Made by a program: the position numbers and the translations under genes. A stretch of 5,316 nt of DNA. Origin: Bacillota bacterium. GTDB taxonomy: Bacteria > Bacillota > Tb-RUG-66. Location: assembly GCA_016288255.1 (NCBI GenBank), contig JAEEYS010000013.1, positions 1 to 5,316 on the forward strand, written 5' to 3'. The notes under the pieces are model-generated. The model was not told the DNA's origin and made no database searches. It saw only the letters and a list, made by a program, of their open reading frames with translations. Below, piece after piece: positions 1 to 5,316 of this stretch (the first letter of the stretch is position 1; every line of letters starts with the position of its first letter).

Positions 1-1209
1 GATACGGAAGAGATCCGGCAGATATTGGAAGAAGTGGAAACATTAAAAAGGGAACGTGTTCTTTTTTCGCCGGAGATACCGATGCCTTCTCCTTACGGGA
101 AAGGGCCTCATTATATCAAATCCATGTGTATCAACGTTTCTCATGATTGCAACATGCGGTGTAAATACTGCTTTGCTTCAACGGGGAATTTCGGCGGGAA
201 AAGAGTTTTGATGGATCTCAAAACAGCCAAAAGAGCAATTGATTTTCTGATCGAACATTCCGGAGACAGAAAGAAGCTGGATGTGGACTTTTTCGGCGGA
301 GAACCCATGCTAAATTTTGATATACTAAAAGATACCATTCTTTATATGTATGAACAAGGCAAAACACATCAGAAAAAATTCAAGATCACGGTGACCACAA
401 ACTGTTTGGAAGTAACGGAAGAACAAGCAAAGTTTTTCAAAGAGTATGGGATTAATCTGGTTTTGAGCGTTGACGGCAGAAAAGAAGTCAATGACAATGT
501 GCGAAAAGATGAATCGGGAAACGGTACTTACGATCGCGTTTTGGACAATATCCATAAACTGGTCGAAGGTCGGGATGATTTGAGTTTCTTTGTCAGAGGA
601 ACTTATACCAAAGAAGCATTGGATTTTTCTAACGACGTAAAACATCTTCGGGATCAGGGGTTTCAAAATCTTTCCATGGAACCGGTGGTGTTGCCCAAAG
701 GGGATCCTCTTAAAATCGAAGAAGATGATTTAAGAGTGATCTTTGATGAATATGAAAGACTGACCAAATTATATTTGGATTATGAAAACGAAGGAAAAGG
801 CTTTTCTTTCTTCCATTTCAATTTAGACTTGGAACATGGTCCTTGTGTCCATAAACGGATCGCCGGGTGCGGTGCGGGAAGCGAATATGTAGCGGTAACC
901 CCGGAAGGCGACCTGTATCCTTGCCATCAGTTCGTAGGGGTGGAAGAGTTTAAGGTAGGCAACATCTTTACAGGGATCAAAAAAGAAGAGTTAAGACAAG
1001 AACTGAAAGATACCCATGTATATTCAAAGGAAAAATGCAAAGATTGTTTTGCGAAATTCTTATGCAGCGGCGGCTGCCATGCCAATAACTTTTTCCAAGA
1101 AGGCGATTTGAAGAAGCCTTATGAGATCGGGTGCGAAATACAGAAAAAACGGCTGGAATGCGCGCTGTATATAGCCGCAAAAGAAAAAGAGAAAGAAGCA
1201 AGGGAATAG
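1..1209 (+). CDS. scfB: SCIFF peptide maturase, radical SAM/SPASM enzyme (5' end cut off)
   Basis: This enzyme uses S-adenosylmethionine and iron-sulfur clusters to form Cys-to-alpha-carbon thioether bonds in SCIFF, the small Cys-rich ranthipeptide precursor of Clostridia; it is cytosolic. The frame is open to base 1, so the gene enters from the left. The TTG at 25 is not a believable start because 8 upstream codons continue the family sequence and about 50 N-terminal residues, including most of the RiPP recognition domain, are missing. Counting residues from base 1, the radical SAM CxxxCxxC is C50, C54, C57 followed by FASTG; FFGGEP lies at 97-102. The SPASM/twitch part carries C282, C290, C308 (YPCHQF), C346, C349, C355, C359 (CSGGC) and C378, enough for two auxiliary clusters. 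The C-terminus (PYEIGCEIQKKRLECALYI) is typical of the family. It ends directly against the next gene. The usual TTNG motif reads TTNC (C135). The family call is very secure; the exact substrate is inferred because the precursor gene is outside the window. Confidence 0.95.
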   Translation, partial: DTEEIRQILEEVETLKRERVLFSPEIPMPSPYGKGPHYIKSMCINVSHDCNMRCKYCFASTGNFGGKRVLMDLKTAKRAIDFLIEHSGDRKKLDVDFFGGEPMLNFDILKDTILYMYEQGKTHQKKFKITVTTNCLEVTEEQAKFFKEYGINLVLSVDGRKEVNDNVRKDESGNGTYDRVLDNIHKLVEGRDDLSFFVRGTYTKEALDFSNDVKHLRDQGFQNLSMEPVVLPKGDPLKIEEDDLRVIFDEYERLTKLYLDYENEGKGFSFFHFNLDLEHGPCVHKRIAGCGAGSEYVAVTPEGDLYPCHQFVGVEEFKVGNIFTGIKKEELRQELKDTHVYSKEKCKDCFAKFLCSGGCHANNFFQEGDLKKPYEIGCEIQKKRLECALYIAAKEKEKEARE

Positions 1210-1752
1210 GTGACGATCTTGGCAAAGCATGTGATAAAACAAAATTTAAAAATCGATCCCACTGCTTTTATCGCCCCCGGAGCGAGGCTGATAGGAGATA
1301 TTGAGATCAAAGAAGACGCCAGTATCTGGTATAATGTGGTTTTAAGAGCGGATATCGCGCCCATACGGATCGGCAAAGAGAGCAATGTGCAGGACAATGC
1401 CACTGTTCATGTGGATTATGATATGCCTGCTATTATTGAAGATAATGTGACTATAGGGCATAACGCCGTTGTACACGGAGCGGAGATCGGGCATCACTCT
1501 TTGATCGCCATGAACGCAACGGTGTTGAGCGGCGCTAAAATAGGGCATCATTCTATCGTTGCGGCAGGAGCTGTGGTGCCGGAAAAAATGGAAGTGCCTC
1601 CATACAGCATGGTCGTGGGGATACCCGGTAAAATCAAAAAAACATTGGCGGAAGAAGATCTAAAAAGCGTCAAAGCGGGAAATTTAGATTATATTGAGCT
1701 TGGAAAAGCGGCCAAACTACTGGAAGAAGAGGGACAGAAAAAGAAGTCATAA
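1210..1752 (+). CDS. Gamma carbonic anhydrase family protein (YrdA/PaaY-like left-handed beta-helix)
   Basis: The 180-residue product has the length and hexapeptide-repeat pattern of the gamma carbonic anhydrase-like family, trimeric left-handed beta-helix proteins of the cytosol that bind zinc or iron between subunits and may hydrate CO2. The motif AFIAPGA at 20-26 opens the helix. The three metal-ligand His are present: H67 (TVHVD), H84 (IGHN) and H89 (VVHG), the last two 5 apart as in the archaeal enzyme Cam. R46 and D48 (LRAD, usually LRGD), N59 and Q61 match other active-site positions. The acidic loop holding the Cam proton-shuttle Glu is absent, as is normal for the short bacterial subtype, so activity cannot be assumed. 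The GTG start lies immediately after the scfB stop, implying translational coupling. A TTG at 1219 is an alternative start: AGGTGA at 1208-1213 matches the 3' part of the full Shine-Dalgarno and is well placed for it. Family certain, reaction uncertain. Confidence 0.9.
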   Translation: MTILAKHVIKQNLKIDPTAFIAPGARLIGDIEIKEDASIWYNVVLRADIAPIRIGKESNVQDNATVHVDYDMPAIIEDNVTIGHNAVVHGAEIGHHSLIAMNATVLSGAKIGHHSIVAAGAVVPEKMEVPPYSMVVGIPGKIKKTLAEEDLKSVKAGNLDYIELGKAAKLLEEEGQKKKS

Positions 1753-1775
1753 TTTCTTTTTTTCCGTATTTTCGT

Positions 1776-1804
1776 TTGACAGCGGAAAGCGACAAATATA
1801 TAAT
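1776..1804 (+). promoter_or_regulatory. Consensus sigma-A promoter for secD-secF
   Basis: The -35 hexamer TTGACA (1776-1781) and the -10 hexamer TATAAT (1799-1804) both match the consensus perfectly and are separated by exactly 17 bases. Transcription should begin near 1811, leaving an untranslated leader of about 72 bases before the GTG at 1883. This suggests secD-secF is strongly and probably constitutively transcribed independently of scfB, although read-through from upstream is possible because no convincing terminator separates the two blocks. Confidence 0.9.
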
Positions 1805-1869
1805 AGTAAAAGTGATTAAGATATTAAATAATTGAAAAAATGGAATGATTTTAAACTGTATTGTAGGGA

Positions 1870-1875
1870 AAGGAG
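1870..1875 (+). promoter_or_regulatory. Ribosome binding site that fixes the secD start
   Basis: AAGGAG sits 7 bases before the GTG at 1883. The in-frame TTG at 1832 has only AT-rich sequence upstream (ttaagatattaaataa) and no Shine-Dalgarno, so this site decides for the shorter SecD. Confidence 0.85.
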
Positions 1876-1882
1876 AAAAAGC

Positions 1883-3139
1883 GTGAAAGGCAAAAGTATA
1901 GCAAAATTGGTCGCAATCATCGTTGTGATCGCAATTTTTGCCTATCTGGCAGTGTTCGGCGCCAATATCGGAGATTATAAGATCTTGCCGATCAAGGACA
2001 CGATCAAGCTTGGTTTGGACTTAAAAGGCGGTGTTTTTGTTATTTTGGAAGCATCCGAAGAAGATGGATCCGTGGATGCCCAAACAATGGATAAAGCAGT
2101 AGAAACTGTCAGAGGCAGGGTGGATCAGCTTGGTGTTTCCGAGCCGATCATTGTTGCGGAAGGTGAAAATAGAGTAAGGGTAGAACTTCCTGGGGTAGAT
2201 AATCCGGAAGAAGCCATAAAAATCATTGGGCAAACAGCTCTCTTGGAGTTTAAAGATCCAAACGGTGAAGTTGTTTTGACCGGTGCCGATGTTGTAGATG
2301 CACAAGCAGGTTATTACGATGCACAAACAGGAACAGAGTATCAGGTTGCTCTGGAACTTTCTAAAGAAGGTGCAGACAAATTCGCAAAAGCGACAGAAGA
2401 ATTTTTGCATCAAGTGATTTCAATCGAATTGGACGGGAATGTCATCTCTCAACCTATTGTACAGTCTGTTATTACAGATGGAAAAGCTTCTATCACACAT
2501 ATGGAAAGCTTAGATGCAGCTAACAATTTAGCGATTTTGCTCCGCAGCGGGGCACTTCCGGTCGCATTGAAAGAAGTGCAAACTTCAACCATTGGGCCGA
2601 CTTTGGGACAAGATTCTTTGAACAGAAGCTTAAAAGCAGGTGTTTTAGGCATTATCGTGATTTTGCTCTACATGTTGGTACTCTATAGATTACCGGGAGC
2701 GATCGCAGACATTGCTTTGATCTTATATACTTTATTGGTTTTGGTCATTTTAACCTCTATCGGCGCGGTTTTGACCCTTCCGGGTATTGCCGGCTTGATC
2801 CTGTCTATCGGGATGGCGGTGGATGCCAACGTTATTATTTTTGAACGTATCAAGGAAGAACTGAAAACAGGAAAGAGTGTCAGAACTTCAATCGAAGCCG
2901 GTTTTAAACGTGCGTTCAGAACGATTTTGGACTCTAACGTGACCACTTTGATTGCTGCGGCAGCTTTGTATTACTTCGGCTCCGGCAATATCAGAGGATT
3001 TGCATTGACATTAGGTATCGGTATCCTTGTCAGTATGTTGACTGCGATCGTATTTACAAGGATCATGTTAAAGATTTGTGCAAATTTGACCAGCAATCCT
3101 GCGTTGTTTGGTGCGAAAGGGGGAGCGCAAAATGAATAA
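1883..3139 (+). CDS. secD: Protein translocase subunit SecD
   Basis: SecD and SecF form an inner-membrane complex that works with SecYEG and SecA, using the proton gradient to pull exported proteins across and release them outside. The product is 418 residues from the GTG. One N-terminal membrane segment (about 6-27) is followed by the LGLDLKGG signature (43-50) and the large extracytoplasmic P1 domain (about 50-230, including a ferredoxin-like region with VRGRVDQLGV at 76-85). RSGALP (221-226) and GPTLGQDS (238-245) lead into five more membrane segments (about 251-398). D314 in the GMAVDANVIIFERI motif corresponds to the essential proton-relay Asp of E. coli SecD. The length fits stand-alone Gram-positive SecD, not a SecDF fusion. 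The start was moved from the TTG at 1832, which would add a 17-residue basic extension without a ribosome binding site. The last 8 bases overlap secF. Confidence 0.96.
   Translation: MKGKSIAKLVAIIVVIAIFAYLAVFGANIGDYKILPIKDTIKLGLDLKGGVFVILEASEEDGSVDAQTMDKAVETVRGRVDQLGVSEPIIVAEGENRVRVELPGVDNPEEAIKIIGQTALLEFKDPNGEVVLTGADVVDAQAGYYDAQTGTEYQVALELSKEGADKFAKATEEFLHQVISIELDGNVISQPIVQSVITDGKASITHMESLDAANNLAILLRSGALPVALKEVQTSTIGPTLGQDSLNRSLKAGVLGIIVILLYMLVLYRLPGAIADIALILYTLLVLVILTSIGAVLTLPGIAGLILSIGMAVDANVIIFERIKEELKTGKSVRTSIEAGFKRAFRTILDSNVTTLIAAAALYYFGSGNIRGFALTLGIGILVSMLTAIVFTRIMLKICANLTSNPALFGAKGGAQNE
3118..3125 (+). promoter_or_regulatory. Ribosome binding site of secF inside the end of secD
   Basis: AGGGGGAG ends 6 bases before the ATG at 3132. 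It lies within the last codons of secD and shows that secF starts at this ATG, not at the in-frame TTG at 3108 that lies upstream of the site. Confidence 0.85.
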
Positions 3140-4019
3140 TAAGTTTTATATCAGTGTTATGAAGAAACAAAAAATTTGTTTTGCGATCTCTATATTGATC
3201 ATTGCTGCAGGATTGATTTTCATGGCCGTTCACGGCGGATTGAACGTAGGGATTGACTTTAAAGGCGGCAGCATGATGCAGATCGATTTCGGAGAACAGA
3301 TCGATGTAAAAGCCATCAATCAGGCGTTAGACGAATATGGGATCGAACAGCATGAAGTAAAAGAAGCGGAAGGCGGAACGCAAGCTGTCATTCGGACCAA
3401 TGAGCTTTCTACGGAAGAACGTTCGGAAGTCTTTAACTTTTTGAAAGAAAAATTCAATTTAGCAGAAGACGCTTATTTAAGCGGCGAAAATACTTCCAGC
3501 TTGATGGGGGCGGAAGCAAGCAGAAAAGCCCTGATCGCGGTTGCTGTAGCCGCAGTGGGAATGTTGATCTACATTACGTTCCGGTTTGAATTCTATTTTG
3601 GGTTGGCTTCCGTAATCGCCCTGCTTCACGATGTTTTGATCGTTATTTCCATATTTGCTATTTTCAATATTCCGATCAATATCAATTTTATTGCGGCGAT
3701 TTTAGCCATAGTAGGGTATTCTATCAATAGTACCATCGTTATTTTTGACAGATTCAGAGAAAACTTGAAGAGAATGAATCGGACACAAACATTGGAAGAT
3801 GTGGCGGATCTCAGTATCAATCAAACGATGGTTCGGTCCATCAATACTTCTTTTACGACTTTGATCGTTATGGTCTTCCTCTTCTTGTTAGGTGGAGAAA
3901 GTATTCGTTTCTTTGCTATGGCATTGTTGGTAGGGATCATTGCAGGGACATATTCTTCTGTATTTTTGGCCAGCCCGATCTATGTCGGATTGAAAAAATT
4001 AACAAAGAAAAGAGCATAA
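3132..4019 (+). CDS. secF: Protein translocase subunit SecF
   Basis: SecF is the partner of SecD in the proton-driven Sec accessory complex. The product is 295 residues from the ATG, a normal length. A first membrane segment (about 14-34) precedes the GIDFKGG signature (40-46), a short extracytoplasmic domain (about 50-130) and five further membrane segments (about 132-288). LLHD (164-167) and GYSIN-STIVIFDRFREN (195-211) are the family motifs. R235 (MVRSINTS) matches the functional Arg R247 of E. coli SecF. Oddly, position 200 is Ser (codon AGT at 3729-3731) where E. coli and Thermus have the proton-relay Asp (NDT/NDS). The gene overlaps secD by 8 bases, consistent with coupled translation in equal amounts, and is followed by a terminator. 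The TTG at 3108 would add 8 residues upstream of the ribosome binding site and is rejected. Confidence 0.96.
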   Translation: MNNKFYISVMKKQKICFAISILIIAAGLIFMAVHGGLNVGIDFKGGSMMQIDFGEQIDVKAINQALDEYGIEQHEVKEAEGGTQAVIRTNELSTEERSEVFNFLKEKFNLAEDAYLSGENTSSLMGAEASRKALIAVAVAAVGMLIYITFRFEFYFGLASVIALLHDVLIVISIFAIFNIPININFIAAILAIVGYSINSTIVIFDRFRENLKRMNRTQTLEDVADLSINQTMVRSINTSFTTLIVMVFLFLLGGESIRFFAMALLVGIIAGTYSSVFLASPIYVGLKKLTKKRA

Positions 4020-4062
4020 TCATAATAACTTTTTATAAAAAAATAAAAGATGAGATTATAAG

Positions 4063-4099
4063 AAAAGTGAGTCAGCATAAGGGCTTGACTCACTTTTTT
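4063..4099 (+). terminator. Intrinsic terminator after secF
   Basis: A perfect 12-base-pair stem (AAAAGTGAGTCA at 4063-4074 with TGACTCACTTTT at 4086-4097) closes an 11-base loop and runs into a T-rich tail (TTTTTTATTTTTGTTTTT from 4094). It starts 43 bases after the secF stop and ends the secD-secF transcript. The A-run opposite the T-run may give some activity in the reverse direction, but no gene on the minus strand needs it. Confidence 0.92.
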
Positions 4100-4152
4100 A
4101 TTTTTGTTTTTCCATAAAATAATCATTTTATAAAAATTTTTTATACATTAAA

Positions 4153-4181
4153 GTGACTTTTTTCATTTTTTGTGATAAAAT
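4153..4181 (+). promoter_or_regulatory. Probable sigma-A promoter of the C39-like peptidase gene
   Basis: A -35-like GTGACT (4153-4158, 4 of 6 matches) is 17 bases from TAAAAT (4176-4181, 5 of 6 matches), and TG at 4173-4174 supplies an extended -10. The region just upstream (about 4114-4148) is almost pure A/T and could act as an UP element. Transcription would start near 4188, giving a leader of about 60 bases. The 228-base gap 4020-4247 otherwise holds only the secF terminator and AT-rich sequence. Confidence 0.65.
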
Positions 4182-4235
4182 AGAAGAAATTATCCTTTTT
4201 TGTTAGTAAAAAGTGATTCAAAACTATAGATTATT

Positions 4236-4239
4236 GGGG
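4236..4239 (+). promoter_or_regulatory. Weak ribosome binding site for the C39-like peptidase gene
   Basis: GGGG in the context TTGGGGTAAA lies 8 bases before the ATG at 4248. It is the only G-rich stretch in the leader, supports this start, and is weaker than the sites of secD and secF. Confidence 0.6.
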
Positions 4240-4247
4240 TAAATTTT

Positions 4248-5316
4248 ATGAAACGATTCTTAAAATCTATTGTTCCGATCATTTTAATATTGACTCTTTG
4301 TTCTGCTTTTTTGACCGTTGGAGTCTATGGAGCAACAGAAGCAAAGAAAAATACGTCTTCTATTTACATCAACAGCGCCAAAGTAACCGTAGAAGCCTTT
4401 AATATCGAAGGAAATAATTATTTTAAGCTGAGAGATGTAGCAATGCTTCTGAAAGGTTCACAAAAAGGCTTTGAAGTAAAATGGGATGGAGCGAAAAATA
4501 CCATTCGTATTTTATCCAGAAGCGAATATACCATAGAAGGCGGCGAATTGACGACTTCCAAATTCGATGCTTCTGCGCCGGCCAAAAAAACAGATTCTTC
4601 TATCGTGTTGGATGGCGATCTTGTTTCATTGACCGCTTATCAAATAGGAGACAATAACTATTTCAAATTAAGAGATTTGGGACAAGCTTTGGATTTTGGT
4701 GTAGATTATGTTGCTGCTGTCAATTCCATATCTGTCAATACCACGGTAGGATATGGGGAAGCAAGCTTGGAATTGTCCGCGCCCGCATCCGGGGAAGAAC
4801 ATGAAACAACACCCGTAACGCCGGTGCCGGAAAAACCGGAACCGGAACAAACACCGGAAGAAGTCGTTTCTAAAATTTTAGATGTACCGCATTATCTGCA
4901 AAGGGATGAAAGATGGAAAAATCTGCCTTTGGGCACAGGAAATTCCACGATCGGGAATGCAGGGTGCGCTTATGTCAGCGCCATTATGATCAATTCTTAT
5001 ATGTTAAACGATCCGTCTTTGGATCCGGCTAGTTATACAGAATTTTTAATAGAAAATGACCTGTTGGATAAAGTGTTTACCGGTTCTTTGATGCAGTATG
5101 CAGGTTATAATTATATGAATTTTTCCGTAAAAAGCGGGGAAAACGCTTTATCGGAAGAAGCCTTTTTACAAAAAGCTTTTGACCAGATCGAACAGGGCAA
5201 ACCCATGTTTGTCAGCGCAAAGAACGGCAGCAGCAGTCACTTTGTCGTGATCAACGGATATGAAAATGTGGGATTGGAAAACGGTAATCCAATCAATCTC
5301 ACCACAAGCAATATCA
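4248..5316 (+). CDS. Secreted C39-like cysteine peptidase-domain protein with two copper-amine-oxidase-like stalk repeats (3' end cut off)
   Basis: Translating from the ATG gives 356 codons with no stop before the edge. A signal peptide (basic MKRFLK, hydrophobic core about 8-25, likely cleavage after VYGA at 29) directs Sec export; the Cys at 18 lacks a lipobox (ILTLC), so it is probably not a lipoprotein. Two repeats follow (about 38-90 and 118-165), each with NNYFKLRD (56-63 and 136-143), the hallmark of the copper amine oxidase N-terminal-like fold; in Firmicutes this is usually a surface stalk or binding module and implies no copper enzyme. A Pro/Glu-rich linker (about 183-205) leads to a papain-fold domain of the C39-like type: DVPHYLQRDERW (212-223), with Q218 as likely oxyanion Gln, C240 in GNAGCAYVS as nucleophile and H331 in SSHFVVINGY as the catalytic His. 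The third catalytic residue and C-terminus are off the window. The target is unknown; a peptidase or a structurally related non-proteolytic protein are both possible. It has its own promoter after a terminator. Confidence 0.85.
   Translation, partial: MKRFLKSIVPIILILTLCSAFLTVGVYGATEAKKNTSSIYINSAKVTVEAFNIEGNNYFKLRDVAMLLKGSQKGFEVKWDGAKNTIRILSRSEYTIEGGELTTSKFDASAPAKKTDSSIVLDGDLVSLTAYQIGDNNYFKLRDLGQALDFGVDYVAAVNSISVNTTVGYGEASLELSAPASGEEHETTPVTPVPEKPEPEQTPEEVVSKILDVPHYLQRDERWKNLPLGTGNSTIGNAGCAYVSAIMINSYMLNDPSLDPASYTEFLIENDLLDKVFTGSLMQYAGYNYMNFSVKSGENALSEEAFLQKAFDQIEQGKPMFVSAKNGSSSHFVVINGYENVGLENGNPINLTTSNI

Noticed and set aside
977..1403. Overlapping minus-strand open frames across the scfB/carbonic anhydrase junction.
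   Set aside because: They are antisense to well-supported genes, overlap each other in different frames, have no ribosome binding site or recognisable domain, and have compositions typical of antisense translation.
1737..1763. GAAAAAGAA and TTCTTTTTT could form a hairpin over the stop codon of the carbonic anhydrase-like gene, followed by more T.
   Set aside because: The stem is almost purely A-T with one internal G-C pair, and the T-run itself is used up in the stem, so it does not look like an efficient intrinsic terminator. Weak termination cannot be excluded.
2021..2946. Minus-strand open frames of 67-130 codons opposite secD.
   Set aside because: They mirror the codon structure of the secD coding strand and show no recognisable protein features.
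4114..4145. AT-only inverted repeats (ATAAAAT/ATTTTAT and TATAAAAA/TTTTTATA) after the secF terminator.
   Set aside because: Low-complexity A/T sequence makes such palindromes expected by chance; at most they contribute to an UP-like element for the downstream promoter.
4200..4230. A second possible promoter, TTGTTA (4200-4205) with TATAGA (4225-4230).
   Set aside because: The spacer is 19 bases and both hexamers have mismatches; the extended -10 promoter at 4153-4181 is better.
4020..4247. Searched the longest intergenic gap for a riboswitch, tRNA or small RNA.
   Set aside because: Apart from the terminator hairpin and the promoter there is no GC-containing structured stretch; the rest is simple A/T-rich sequence.

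Overview
The window looks like a chromosomal stretch from a Clostridia-class Firmicute. The main reasons are the SCIFF-type radical SAM maturase (the SCIFF ranthipeptide system is a near-hallmark of Clostridia), its linkage to secD and secF, a secreted protein with paired copper-amine-oxidase-like stalk repeats, AG-rich Shine-Dalgarno sites, sigma-A-type promoters and a moderate-to-low GC content with very AT-rich intergenic DNA. I cannot name a genus. All genes lie on the + strand.

Layout: positions 1-1209 hold the 3' part of scfB, the SCIFF maturase; its N-terminal ~50 residues lie off the left edge. Directly abutting it (stop codon TAG, then GTG) is a gamma-class carbonic anhydrase-like left-handed beta-helix gene (1210-1752). 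A 130-base gap follows with a textbook promoter (TTGACA, 17 bases, TATAAT) that drives secD (1883-3139) and secF (3132-4019), which overlap by 8 bases. A strong hairpin terminator (4063-4099) closes this block. A second promoter (4153-4181) drives a secreted protein that starts at 4248 and runs off the right edge: signal peptide, two stalk repeats, Pro/Glu linker, C39-like papain-fold cysteine peptidase domain. This last gene has no stop codon in the window, so an ORF caller that requires a stop would miss it.

How the genes work together: scfB makes thioether crosslinks in the Cys-rich SCIFF precursor peptide, whose gene is expected just left of the window. SecD and SecF form the proton-driven accessory complex that pulls proteins through SecYEG. 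The neighbourhood of a peptide-modifying enzyme and Sec accessory subunits is conserved in Clostridia, but a direct functional link is not shown by sequence. The carbonic anhydrase-like gene is co-translated with scfB by position; no mechanistic connection is evident. The C39-like protein is a separate transcription unit and a probable Sec substrate.

Two start sites were corrected: secD most likely begins at the GTG at 1883 (strong Shine-Dalgarno), not at the upstream in-frame TTG at 1832, and secF at the ATG at 3132, not at the TTG at 3108. The most notable residue-level observation is that SecF has Ser at the membrane position where the proton-relay Asp sits in E. coli and Thermus, while the partner Asp in SecD is kept. 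I found no convincing wholly new system; no tRNA, rRNA, CRISPR array, insertion sequence or attachment site is visible.
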